Source of the DNA: Dugong dugon
Taxonomy: Eukaryota > Chordata > Mammalia > Sirenia > Dugongidae
Direction of reading: 5' to 3'
Length of the DNA: 64,000 nucleotides
Assembly (NCBI GenBank): GCA_030035585.1
Contig: CM057477.1
Location: forward strand, 60,741,447 to 60,805,446
Under the pieces are notes generated by a model that was not told the DNA's origin, did not search any database, and saw only the letters and a program-made list of their open reading frames with translations. Within the stretch, counting starts at the first letter, position 1. Each line of letters opens with the position of its first letter. The translations under genes and the position numbers were made by a program. This document shows, in pieces, positions 11,530 through 21,523 of the stretch.

Positions 11530-12205
11530 TCAACCCACTCACTTACCAAGTATTAACTGAATGGCTATTATGTGCTAAGTCCCATGTGGGGCACTGTGAA
11601 TATAGCGTTGAACAAGCCAAAGTCCCTGTACTTGTGGAGTTTAAATTATAGTCTTTAGAACTTTATTAGGGCCAAACCAGGGCTCCCCTTCCTCTGAAAT
11701 ACAACAAATTTCATCTTTACAGTCACACCACATCAACCTACTCACCCAGGCTAGAAATATGAAACTCATCCCTGACTTGTTACTCTCCATCTACATCCAG
11801 TCACTTACAAAGTCCTGCTTTTTTATCTGTTAGGAATTCCTTATGTCCATTCCATTCTCTCCATCCCCACTTGCACTGTTCTAGCCTAGAACTCTCATCG
11901 TGGGTCACTTGGACTAATACAACCTCCAGCCTCCTGTCAGATTGCCCTGCCTCTGGTCTTGCCTTCCTCAAATTTTCCAAAGGATCACCCATGATTTATT
12001 GAAAACAAACATTTAATCTGATCTTTTTCCTGCTTATAACCCCTCAAAAGTCCAAGCTACCTGATACGGCACACAAAGCCCTCTGATCCGGCTTTGTCAA
12101 CATCTCTTGCCTCATCACGTTGCATAGTTTCTGTCTCATATTTTCCTAGGTTATTTCTGTCCGTGTGTGTGTGTCCGTCTCCCCAATTCAGCTGAGAGTT
12201 CCTTA
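11530..12205 (+). repeat. Ancient L2-type LINE 3' region
   Basis: Contains 'gctattatgtgctaagtccc', 'gaacaagccaaagtccctgt' and, further on, 'gcttataacccctcaaaagt' and 'ggcacacaaagccctctgat'. These match the pattern of mammalian L2 and related ancient repeats. Family boundaries uncertain. Confidence 0.5.
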
Positions 12206-12213
12206 GTTCTGGT

Positions 12214-12626
12214 TGTTATGTATTGAATTGTGTTCCCCCAAAATATGTATTGTAAATCCCAATGTCTATGCCTGTGGTTATAATCCCATTTGGAAATGGG
12301 TTGTCTTTGTTATGTGAATGAGAGAGGATTAGGGAAGGGTGTGTCTTAAATCAATTTCTTTTGAGATATAAAAGAGATTAAACAAGCTAGTGGAGGAAGC
12401 AGAGATGGGGGAAGAGAGATGCCAAACCCCATGAAAATCACCCAGAAGCAGAAGCTCAAAGAGGCGTGACCTTCCTCCAAGCGAACAGAGAGAGAAAACC
12501 TTCCCCTGGAGCAGCCACTCTGAATTCAGACTTCTAGTCTCCTAAACTGTGAGAAAATAAATTTCCATTTGTTAAAACCACCCACTTACGGTATTTCTGT
12601 TACAGCAGCACTAGATAACTAAGACA
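12214..12626 (+). mobile_element. MaLR-like solo LTR (copy 1) with perfect 5-bp TSD
   Basis: Starts TGTTATGTATTGAATTGTG, has an AATAAA at about 12556, and ends actagataactaagaca. The flanks carry the duplication ctggt at 12209-12213 and 12627-12631. Length 413 bp; no internal viral sequence. Same family as 39287, 46023 and 56509. Confidence 0.92.
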
Positions 12627-12881
12627 CTGGTTTATACATCTTTGTAGTCTTCATGCCTAGCACAGTGCCTGACATGTGCTAGACTCTTAATAGATTTTGA
12701 ACTGAGCTGAATCTCTGCTCTTGCTGTTTTGCATTTATATGAATCTCTCCTCTTAAGCTTTCATGTGTCTGTGTCTTACTTCTTCAACTTTACAGTCCAC
12801 TTACAGTTTAGATAGTCATTAGTGCTGTTTCCAAATGTTCCAGACTCATGGCAGAATTGTGCTTCCCCACTCCCTTTCAAA

Positions 12882-13147
12882 GGAGCCCTGGTGGCGCAGT
12901 GGTTAAGTGCTTGGCTGCTAACCAAAAGGTTGGCAGTTCAAACCCACCCAATGGCTCTGTGGTAGAAAAGACCCCGTGTGATCTGCTTCCTTAAAGATTT
13001 TTGTTGTTGTTAGGTACCATTGAGTCGGTTCCAACTCATAGCGACCTTACATATAACACAATAGATTAGAGCCTAGAAAACCCTATGCTAGTCTGTCACA
13101 TGGGGATGCTATGAGTCAGAATCAACTCCACAGCACACAGCAACTCC
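12882..13147 (+). mobile_element. AfroSINE, full length, interrupted by an antisense RTE tail
   Basis: Head gagccctggtggcgcagtgg with box A and box B (ggcagttcaaaccc), body 'gatctgcttccttaaagatt', then a 65-bp foreign piece at 13002-13066. The body and tail then resume (agagcctagaaaaccctatg ... cacagcacacagcaac). Confidence 0.9.
13002..13066 (-). mobile_element. Short RTE 3' tail nested in AfroSINE
   Basis: The plus strand reads ttgttgttgttaggtaccat, 'tgagtcggttccaactcata' and 'gcgaccttacatataacaca'. This is the reverse complement of the RTE LINE tail (compare 16090-16154). It splits the host SINE between 'aaagatt' and 'agagcc'. Confidence 0.75.
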
Positions 13148-14409
13148 CTTTCAAGTTAGGGATGATCATATGACTTGTTCTGGCCAGTGAAATGTGAACA
13201 GAAATAACATGCGTCATTTCCTGGGGAAAGCATTTGTAATTACCCAGTGAAAGGTACAGTCATTATGTCTTCTTGCTGCAGTGACTGTGGAAGCCCAAGC
13301 AGAGATGCATGCTTCCTCAGTCTGGTCTTTGAGTGGCTGAGGTGAGCAGAGCCTCCTGCTGACCTGTGCTTGAAGTGTAGCATGAGCAAGAAACACACTT
13401 AGTACTAAACCAGCCCAATGTGGGAATTGTTTATTGTGTTTGCATAACCTGGCCTATCCTGACTGCTACGTTCCTGAGAAGAGGAACTGCACCTCTCACC
13501 TTTGTACCTCCCTAGTGCCATATTCAAAACAGACTAGAACTGCAAATATTTTACTTACATTTTGGTTTCTGATTTTTCCTAATTCCTACATCTAGTTTCA
13601 AATACTCTTTTTCCCTGTTTCTGCTGCCTCAGTACTAAAGCACAATTTCTGGTGCATTTTGGCTCACCGACGGTTTCTAAAAAATGAAAATGAAAATTTC
13701 TGGCCAGTTCAGAATCCATGCATTGATCGCTCTTGTAGCATCTTGCAGAGAATGAAAAGTGTACCCTCTGATGACTGAACAATTCCTACAGCTCAGCCAT
13801 AGCCAGTGCTATACAGGGATGGAGGGAAGCGGGGCTCCCAGCACACGGTTGCAGCTCTGAGTGGCCAGGAAAAGGCGTGGTGATTGATCTGCTTACTCAG
13901 GGCTGTAGGCAGTGCAGCACAGGTCTCCCTGTATCCTCTGTACACAGCAGATGGTCCGACAACACGGTAATAAATGTAATGAAACTTTCCCTCCATTTGC
14001 CTTTATATGCCTTAAAAAACCCTCACTTTTTGGCATATAATTCTGTGAGCAAAAAATATCCTCTCTATGATCCCTTTTAGACCCTGTGGTTAAACAGTTG
14101 AATAGCTGAAAGGAAAAATGGTCCACAACAGAGCCTCTTCCTGGAAGAAATGCCTAATATGTACTCATTCTCTCTGCAATTCTTAGAGTAACTTGAAAGG
14201 CATATTTTTTCTTCCTCGTGTAAATTTATTATACTCCAATCCTATGTCATGCATAACAGCACAGATATAGAACTATATGCAGCAGTTTATGGAGGTAACA
14301 ACAAAACACCATTTTCTTCCACCTACTAACAGTTCTAGCAGAATCCCTGCTCCCTTCTCCAGCAGCCATATCTGCCAACAATACACTCTCTCATAGAAAT
14401 AAAACCAAA
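13148..14409. other. Gene-free stretch with an ancient repeat remnant
   Basis: 13165-13475 resembles a mammal-wide repeat: 'ctggccagtgaaatgtgaac', 'gcttgaagtgtagcatgagc', 'gcataacctggcctatcctg'. The family name is uncertain. The rest to 14409 has no recognisable feature. Confidence 0.5.
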
Positions 14410-14570
14410 AAAACCAAACCCATCGCCACTGAGTCAATTCTGACTCATAGTGACCCTACAGGACAGAGTAGAACTGCCCCATAGGGTTTCCAAGGAGCAG
14501 CTGGTGGATTCGAACTGCCAACCTTTTTGGTTAGCAGCTGAACGCTTAACTGCTGTGCCACCAGGGCTCC
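14410..14570 (-). mobile_element. AfroSINE, short form, nearly intact
   Basis: The plus strand reads tagtgaccctacaggacaga, 'ccccatagggtttccaagga', 'ggattcgaactgccaacc' and 'gtgccaccagggctcc'. Complete head to tail in antisense. The junction 'caaggagcagctggtgg' marks the internally deleted short form. Confidence 0.95.
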
Positions 14571-14663
14571 TTCATAGGTCTACCTAATCATAGTGCACCT
14601 GCTTGATACTCTGGAAGTTAAAATTATGTGTGTAGGCATTGTCTCTATGATTATATGCTGCCT

Positions 14664-14757
14664 GAGAGCCAAGAAAACCCCCTGGGGCAGTTCTACCCTG
14701 TCACATGGGGTCTCTGAGTCAGAACCAACTAGACAGAGCCCAACAATAACAAAAAAT
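14664..14757 (+). mobile_element. AfroSINE 3' fragment
   Basis: Body and tail only: 'aagaaaaccccctggggcag' and 'ctctgagtcagaaccaacta'. Confidence 0.75.
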
Positions 14758-15359
14758 CAATTTTTAAACATTTAGCTAGAGTTATCACAAAAATTTGAAT
14801 TTTAACTTGAAGTTTTCATTTTTATTAACGCCAAATATTTTAATGGTGGGGGGCTGGGGGGCAATGAGTCTATATTCACTATAACTACAATTTTCCTAAA
14901 GGTACTTTCTGAAAAACTATCAAATCTCCAAATTAAAAATAAGCCAAGAAAGCACCTTAAGAAAGAATCCAGCATTTTCTTTAAGCTGAAAGAAAATGTT
15001 TCGGGATGACAGAAAATATTTCTTTAGCATAAAAACACACAAAACAAATGTGGGTGCGCAGGCCTATTTTATGAGTGGAATGTGATGTTCTGCTCATATT
15101 GCCCATACTTGTGCTGGGCAATAAAGCAAGTCTTTGTTTTGTTAGACTGACATTGGGTTACTGCTTTGCGCATTTTACAATCCATCCACGTAACGCTGAG
15201 CAGAAACCACAAAAGAAAATATTGATAGATTCAAACACACAGATATGTAAAATATCAATTAAATAATACTAAATCAAAAGATTGGTATAAATTGGAAGAA
15301 TCTTTGCAACATAATACCCTTAACACAGATATTTTACAAATCAACTACACACACACATA

Positions 15360-15463
15360 TCCCTCCCCCCCCAAAAAAAATTAGCAAAAGACATGAAAAG
15401 AATATTTACAAAAGAAGAAAGATTATGATGACTAAACCTATTAAAAAAAAAAAAAAAAAAAAA
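15360..15463. repeat. Simple repeats (acacac, C9A8, poly(A) run)
   Basis: A short CA run, a C-run followed by an A-run at about 15364-15379, and about 20 A at 15443-15463. Confidence 0.85.
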
Positions 15464-15517
15464 GCTAACCTCTCCAAGTGGCATTTTTCCACTTAGGATA
15501 TAAGCAAAGATTTAAAA

Positions 15518-15570
15518 CCCACTATGAGTTGGAATCAACTGGATGGCAACGGGTTAGGTTTTTTTTTTTC
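15518..15570 (+). mobile_element. AfroSINE tail fragment with T-rich end
   Basis: 'ccactatgagttggaatcaa' then 'ctggatggcaacgggttagg' and a T run. Abuts an RTE LINE end in the same orientation. Confidence 0.7.
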
Positions 15571-16154
15571 AGTAGTATTGCCCGTGGAAGTAGCAGTCAA
15601 GAAATCAAGTGACATATTCGACATATTGCATTGGGCAAATCTGCTGCAAAACACCTCTTTCAACTGTTAAAAAGCAAAGACGTCACTTTAAGGACGAAGG
15701 TGCGCCTCACCCAAGCCATGGTATTTTCAGTTGTCTCATATGTTTGCAAGAGCTGGACAATGAATAAAGAAGATAGAAGAAGAATTGATGCCTTTGAATT
15801 AAGGTGTTGGTGAAGAATATTGAAAATACCATGGATTGCGAGAAGAACGAACAAAATCTGTCTTGGAAGAAGTATAGCCAGAATGCTCCTTAGAAGCAAA
15901 GACGGCAAGACTTCATCTCACTTACTTTGAACATGTTATCAGGAGGGATCAGTCCCTGGAGAAAGACATCATGCTTGGGAGAGGTTCAGCGAAAAAGAGG
16001 AAGATCCTCAACAAGATGGATTGACACAGTGGTCCAACAATGTGTTCAAACATACCAATGATTGTGAGGATGGCGCAGGACCGGGCAGTATTTTGTTCTG
16101 TTGTACATGGGTTCGCTATGAGTTGTAACCAACTCGACAGCACCTAACAACAGT
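15571..16154 (+). mobile_element. RTE/BovB-type LINE 3' end with ORF2 C-terminus
   Basis: The longest RTE piece here. Translation shows FSVVSYVCKSWTMNKEDRRR, IDAFELRCW, then after a stop RILKIPWIARRTNKICLG and, in another frame, KRGRSSTRWIDT. This is the conserved end of RTE-clade ORF2 after the reverse transcriptase. The 3' end 'gatggcgcaggaccgggcag', 'ttcgctatgagttg' and 'ctcgacagcacctaacaaca' is shared with both SINE families in this window. RTE LINEs are the known mobilising partner of AfroSINE-type elements. Confidence 0.9.
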
Positions 16155-16483
16155 AGTATTGGGGAGGGTATAGGGAGAAAGTATACAGGTGGTAATGAAA
16201 GGGTATTGGTGTCACCTTTTGGGAAAGTAATTTGACTATATACATCAAAAACCCTACAAATGTGCATTCCCTTAAACCACCAGTCCCAATTCTAGGTGCT
16301 TGTCCTCATTAAATCATTAGACCTCTGTCTATAAGGATTTTTATTGCAAGGATTTTAATACACACACCGTTAGAAAAAGATCTGAAAGGATGCACACCAA
16401 AATATTAATGTGATTATCTATGACAAAAACCTGAAAAATCGCTAGTACCTTTCTTTTTATCACTTATCTGTATGGTCTAACAA
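16155..16483. other. Unique gene-free stretch
   Basis: No recognisable exon or repeat seen. Just downstream of the putative EPSTI1 3' end. Confidence 0.55.
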
Positions 16484-16677
16484 AGACAAACCAAACCCAT
16501 TGGCGAAGAGTTTGACTCATGGAGATCCACGTGTTAGAGGAGAATTTCTCTTTAGGGTTTTCTTGGCTGTATCTTTACGGAAGCAGATCACCAGGCCTTT
16601 CTTCCACGGTGCTGCTGGTTGGGTTCAAACCACTAACCTTTCAGTTAGTAGCTAAGCACAAGCCCAGGGACCTCCTT
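16484..16677 (-). mobile_element. AfroSINE, long form
   Basis: The plus strand reads 'ggctgtatctttacggaagc', 'agatcaccaggcctttcttc' and 'tggttgggttcaaaccacta' to 'cccagggacctcc'. Antisense copy with its central segment retained. Confidence 0.88.
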
Positions 16678-16844
16678 TATTATCTGAAGTTTCTATAATA
16701 AACACTTATTAGTTTTATAACGTTTCTTCTTGTTTTTATTTTCTTTTTCAGAAAAAGAAAACATCCAAGGGAAGCCTTTTAACGAAATAGAAATGTTTAA
16801 CTGCAGTTCGGGATTTCCGATCCAGAGTTAACCACAAGTCACAT

Positions 16845-16850
16845 TTTATT
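16845..16850 (-). terminator. EPSTI1: Candidate distal EPSTI1 poly(A) signal (AATAAA)
   Basis: The plus strand reads tttatt, so the gene strand has AATAAA within ggAATAAAatgtg. It lies at the edge of the unique block that ends the putative 3' UTR. Downstream on the gene strand the sequence soon reaches an AfroSINE (16484-16677). Confidence 0.4.
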
Positions 16851-17935
16851 CCAATTGATTCAATAGTGCAGATTACATGTGAAAAGCAAAATGGTAGGAT
16901 CCCTTAGGCAGCTCCTCTTGCTTCTGTTCTGGCCACTTTCACCTACATAGAGAATTGTTCAAGGAAGATGTTTACAATCCCACCTGTAGTCTAGATAATT
17001 TCAACCATGGAGTCACAATTTCCCATACCTGCACAATAATTTTTTCTTTTTTTTTTAAATAAAATCAGACACCTGAATAAAATCTTTGTTCGGGAGTGCA
17101 GGATACACCAGACAGCAGAACAGAAATTGACACCAAGTTTCTCGAAAGCCCCCGGAAGAAAAAAACAGCTCTTTCCCCTATGGGGACCCCTGATCACATA
17201 CTGGAAAAAAGCAGCAAGGGTTGAATTCCAAGCCTCGACACAAAGACCGGAATGCAAGGACTGTGAGGGAGCCAGGCTGGCAGGTGTGATGCTGAGATGG
17301 CCACATGCCACAGCAGTAACATGCCTGCATACAGCCGCACATTTACAACCAGCTGGGCAGCGTTTCTAACACAGGCTAAGGGATTTTGTTTTCCCCATAT
17401 AAGGTAATGACAAGGATTTCAAATGGACCAAGCATTTTCTGTTTGTGTTGACAGCATTAGCACGGCTTCAGCTGGCCAAGACGGATGGCAGCAAGAGTAT
17501 CTGCATTATTTACTCTAGAAACTGCCTGAGCACCATCTGTTCTCAGGGCGGCCCTTCCCACACTGCACCCGCACCCCGCTTCTGTGAGTCCCCCAGTCAC
17601 GTGCCTTGGCCCAGGACGCTGAAGTCCTCATGTTTCCTTGAATCCAGCGATAGGGAAACTTCATTTCAACAGAGCAGTTGATAACACAGAACATCTCTTA
17701 ATACTGCAAGGTTATAATTACTTGTCCAGCAGCAAAAACGATTCACTTCACCAACCTTCATTCTAAGACTAAATGTGATACTTGCCGTATATAACATGGA
17801 AGGGTGCTGGGTTATACAGCACGGAAAACCAATACTCTTGTACTCTAGAGCGTATAAACTCAGGTGTGTAAACTAACTAAAGGCCATAAAAGTTGAATTG
17901 AAAAGTCTACTGAATTAACAACAGGGAGGAGGTTG

Positions 17936-18135
17936 TTTTGTCGTTGTGTGTAGTCGAGTCAATTCTGACACACAGAGAACCTACAGGACAGAGTAGAACT
18001 GCCCACAGGGTTTCCTAGGCTGAAATCTTTACGGAAGCAGACTGCCACATCTTTCTCCCACAGAGCCGCTGGCAGATTCAAACTACCGACCTTTCAGTTA
18101 GCAGCTGAGCCCTTTCACCACAGCGCCACCAGGAG
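17936..18135 (-). mobile_element. AfroSINE within putative EPSTI1 3' UTR (sense to the gene)
   Basis: The plus strand reads 'ctacaggacagagtagaact', 'gaaatctttacggaagcaga' and 'cagcgccaccaggagg'. The copy is in the same orientation as EPSTI1, so it would be transcribed as sense SINE RNA if the distal poly(A) site is used. Confidence 0.9.
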
Positions 18136-18366
18136 GGCAAGTTTCAAAAGCCCCTACAAACCATGTATGGTGTCTACATCTGAGTCTAGTTGATTTTAAT
18201 GGAAACACTGGCCTTTTATGAAATAAACTGTCCCACTCTGAAAATCAGAGGAACAGTATTAATAAGTAAATCAAGACCAACCAACTCAAGACCCAATAGA
18301 GGCTACAGTGGATCATATGGATTGTAAAAGAAAACATTAAAACAAAGGACCACTCAAGAGAGAAAG

Positions 18367-18574
18367 GGTCCCTAGGTAGTGAAAAAGGTTAACACGATCC
18401 ATTGTTAGTCAAAAGGTTGGAGGTTCAAGTTCACCCAGAGGCATCTCAGAAGAAAGACCTGATGATCTACTTCTGAAAAATCAGTATGGAAAACCCCACA
18501 GAGTGCAGCTCTACTCTAACACACGTGGGATCATCATGAGTCAGAGTCGATTCAACAGCAACTGGTTTTCAAGA
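18367..18574 (+). mobile_element. AfroSINE, diverged variant
   Basis: 'gtccctaggtagtgaaaaag', 'gaagaaagacctgatgatct', 'tcatgagtcagagtcgattc'. Older variant with a rewritten head ('gttagtcaaaaggttgg'). Confidence 0.85.
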
Positions 18575-18639
18575 GAGAAAAACCCAAGAGCTTTTAATTA
18601 AAAATAACAACAAACCATTTATATAGAAATAGCTCAAAA

Positions 18640-18645
18640 TTTATT
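18640..18645 (-). terminator. EPSTI1: Candidate proximal EPSTI1 poly(A) signal (AATAAA)
   Basis: The gene strand has AATAAA at this position, about 510 nt after the stop codon. Use of this site would exclude both AfroSINE insertions from the transcript. Confidence 0.35.
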
Positions 18646-18908
18646 GATAAATTTGGTTAAAAGAGTATATATAAAATATTCATTTTTCTTCTGCTTATGT
18701 ATGGACATAAGAAAACAGGAATTAAAAATCTATAAGGACCCCAAAGCTCCTCCAAACCTGATCTGAGAAGTAGATAAGAATTAGCTGATTAGAGACAAGC
18801 CTGCTGTACCCAGAGCTCTCACTGACCTGAAAGTATCAAAGGATCCCCTCTCCCTGTCTATCACACTAACATTGTTGTAATTGCACTTCCAAGAAGAGGT
18901 AAAGCCAA

Positions 18909-19164
18909 TTAGAAAAATAATGTAATCTTTTGCTGGCATTGGAAATTAAAGATGAGTTCAGTCATCAGCTCCCGCAAACATGCATACGTAACAACAGGGA
19001 GAAAGAAACCAGCTGTCCCCCACTGCTGAGTTGAGCAAGGGGACAGCTGAAGTCAACATAAAAACAGTGAGGCTGAACAAAATCACATTTAGAAAAAGCA
19101 TCTCTTGAGGTTTTTCAAGGTCAGTTCACGAAGGCCAGGTGGAAGTCAATATTTTTCACATATC
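18909..19164 (-). pseudogene. EPSTI1: Decayed alternative EPSTI1 C-terminus (long-isoform reading frame)
   Basis: The terminal exon contains a stretch matching the hydrophobic C-terminus of the long human EPSTI1 isoform. It reads LEKPQEMLFLNVILFSLTVF from about 19123 and, in a different frame, ELIFN then ITLFF and a TAA at 18909-18911. In human this is one frame and predicts a membrane-like helix. Here the frame is broken at least three times: a one-base shortfall in the A run near 19152-19157, an in-frame TGA at 19126-19128, and a frame change around 18970-19000 leaving a TGA at 18958-18960. The segment is therefore probably only 3' UTR in this species. The comparison relies on remembered human sequence. 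Confidence 0.75.
19156..19164 (-). CDS. EPSTI1: EPSTI1 terminal exon coding part (Asp-Met-stop)
   Basis: A strong acceptor (pyrimidine-rich ctttttctttccag, then GATATGTGA) lies 9.2 kb downstream of exon D. Spliced to the phase-0 end of exon D it adds GAT ATG TGA, giving ...NSW-Asp-Met and a stop. Human short EPSTI1 isoforms also end two residues after NSW, as NSWGI in my recollection, so the architecture agrees even though the last residues differ. What follows in the exon is recognisable as the alternative human C-terminus in another frame, which confirms the exon is orthologous. The exact acceptor in this species is inferred from consensus and not from a transcript. Confidence 0.8.
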   Translation of the reverse strand, partial: DM

Positions 19165-19860
19165 CTGGAAAGAAAAAGAAAACAAAAATTACCACAGGCA
19201 GCAAAACAAAATTCAAAGCCTTTGTAGTCCAAAATGATGTTGCTTCAAAGGACACTCTTCCAACATCAGGCTTAAACGTCCATTTTTAATGATTTAAAGC
19301 TCCAGTGAAATGATTTAATTTTCTAGTCCTATAGCATTTGATTCACTAAACAGTCTCCTTCAACCATGTAATAGCTTGATGAGTGACATCTCATCGGCTG
19401 TGTTCTTAGAGATAGGCTAACATGGGTCACAACTAATAGTATTCACGAACATTGTCACCCATCTCCATACTTCCAGCAAGAACGGGTTGAACACAATAGG
19501 GAGCAGAGCAATTTAAATGGAAATGTATCAGTGGCATTGCACTGTGTTATGCAGTAGGAAGGTGACTTCTAAAGGGTACCTTGAAGTAGGGAGATAGGCT
19601 AAGTGAGTCCACCCTTGATGTGGAAAGGGTCAACAAGAGTCCTACAATGCTTGGCCAAGCTATATTTGGTATACAGGCTATTGCTGTTCTAGCTAAAAAT
19701 CTGGTCAACTAAAAGCTCAGCTTGCCCCGGAGGTCACAGCCAACACCTAACTGCTCTTGAAGACTCAGAATTTAAGAGTTCCCACAGCATCCTAAAGGGC
19801 CTGTCTCACTTGTGTCAGAGACAAGGTCATTTAAAATGATTGTTTAAATACCCCAACCCT

Positions 19861-19998
19861 GGTGCATTGTAACAAGCTCATTAGGTGATTCTCTGCACAT
19901 TAAGATGGAATCATTCATCTACAGGATTTAGTGACTGACAAAATGTGCAGACTGGGGGATAGCAAGAAGTTGAAGCTGACTCTGCCCTGGGGAAATGA
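19861..19998 (+). repeat. Local duplication, copy 1
   Basis: Matches 21127-21260 over about 135 bp at roughly 80-85% by eye, including 'ctctgcacattaagatggaa' and 'ttgaagctgactctgccctg'. Confidence 0.85.
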
Positions 19999-20335
19999 TG
20001 GTAATAAAGTGGCTTAGACAATCATGCCCAATAGAGAACTCTAGAAAACCAGAATGCATTTTCTAAATGTAAAATTTTAAATTTTCAAGGAATATACATT
20101 AAACAACATGAGAAGAATGTAATTTAAATACCAGAAAGTATTTTTTTAAAAGATTAATCATATTTGTCTAGCCAACATACACTTATTAGGGGCCTACTAC
20201 TTAAGAATCGTATGACATTTCAAGAAACAAAAACCTGTACCCTTGCGGGGTTTAATTCATGCTATCACTAGTACGAGGAAGAAGCCAGTTGTAAGAAAGA
20301 TAAAAAGCACTAGGGTGACAAAGGAAAAGAGGGAG

Positions 20336-20515
20336 TCATTGCTTAGGGGGCACTGAGCTTCTCTTAAGGGTGATGGAAAAATCTGGAAACGGATAATGAT
20401 GATGGATGCACGACAGGATTAACGTAATTAACGTCACTGACCTGTACACGTGAAGAATGTTGAAATGGCAAATGCTCTGTTATGTATATATTTACCACAA
20501 TAAAAAAAAATTTAA
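20336..20515 (+). mobile_element. L1 3' UTR end (5'-truncated)
   Basis: 'ggcactgagcttctcttaag', 'ggaaaaatctggaaacggat', then the end 'atatttaccacaataaaaaa'. Same family as 51263, 54365, 60128 and 62917. Confidence 0.8.
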
Positions 20516-21029
20516 ATTGATTTAAAGGTATGGTAAATTCTATTTGATTTTGCAGTGGGAGAGATGTCAAATATTTGATGGTGAAAGTGACATCTCAGGA
20601 GTTCTTGGAGGATGGATATTATTTGGCAGGTAGAAATTGAAGATGGATAGATTACTAACCATTAATAAGAAGAAAAGCAAATGTCATGCTCAAGAAATGT
20701 TGGAAGCGCCAGTGTGGCTCAAGCACAGAGTAAATAATAGCAGAACTTTAGACTGAGTCCCATTTACAGAAGGCCTTGATTGGCAGCCTCAGGGAAGTCT
20801 AGATTTCTCTCAGCATGCATGCTGTGGAGCCACTGACGGTCTCTGACATGAGCTGGCCATCACCCTGCCAGCAGGATGCAGAAGAAACTGGGGGGAGGAA
20901 AAGTCTAGAGTGGGCAGATCGGTTAGAAGTCTTCTGTGATCGTCCAAATGAAACAGAACCAGGGCCTGAAGTATGAAGAAGCAGCCAGAACAGAGCAGAG
21001 AGCATAGAGCTGAGAGCTATTCAAAGGAA

Positions 21030-21155
21030 CAGTCTACAGCCTGTGGATCAGCAGCATCAGCGCTGCCTGGAGCTTGTTAGAAATGGAGAATCTTGGGCTC
21101 CACCTACCCAGGTGGAATCAGAATCTGCATTTTAACAAGCTCCCCAGGTGCTCCT
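21030..21155 (+). mobile_element. MER5A-like hAT-Charlie element
   Basis: 'gcctgtggatcagcagcatc', 'cctggagcttgttagaaatg' and 'gaatctgcattttaacaagc' follow the MER5A pattern (antisense-type core). Ancient, non-autonomous. Confidence 0.75.
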
Positions 21156-21260
21156 CTGCACATTAAAATGGAATCACTCATCTAAAGGATTTAATAACTG
21201 ACAAGATTTACAGATGGTAGGACAGCAAGGAGTTGAAGCTGACTCTGCCCTGGGGAAATG
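21127..21260 (+). repeat. Local duplication, copy 2
   Basis: Second copy of the block at 19861-19998. Similarity extends about 100 bp past the MER5A end into sequence not known to be repetitive. Confidence 0.85.
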
Positions 21261-21308
21261 GCTGCCTACCTCGGGATAAGGAGGGCACATCCTCTTAGCA
21301 CAAACATC

Positions 21309-21523
21309 AGACCAAAAAACCATAGCTATTACCGTTGAGTCCATTCCCACTCATGGTGACCCAGGTGTTACCGAGTAGAACTGTGCTCCATAGAGTTTTG
21401 TTGGATGTAATCTTCATAGAAGCAGATTGCCAGGCCTTTCTTCCACAGCACCACTGGATGAATTTGAACTTCCAACCTTTAGGTTGGTAGTCGAGCACAA
21501 ACTGCTTACACCACCCAGGGACC
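21309..21523 (-). mobile_element. AfroSINE, long form
   Basis: The plus strand reads 'ccattcccactcatggtgac', 'gaagcagattgccaggcctt' and 'cttacaccacccagggacct'. Diverged head. Confidence 0.88.

Larger units (their letters stand above)
16830..19155 (-). other. EPSTI1: Putative EPSTI1 3' UTR
   Basis: Downstream of the stop the minus strand stays largely unique to about 16830, apart from two AfroSINE insertions (17936-18135 and 18367-18574). AATAAA on the minus strand occurs at 18640-18645 (proximal) and 16845-16850 (distal). Using the distal signal gives a 3' UTR of about 2.3 kb, or about 1.9 kb without the SINEs. That is in the range I recall for the human transcript. The block 16,990-17,700 is more GC-rich and more complex than its surroundings, as 3' UTRs often are. 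This is inference; RNA-seq or 3'-end data would decide. Confidence 0.45.
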
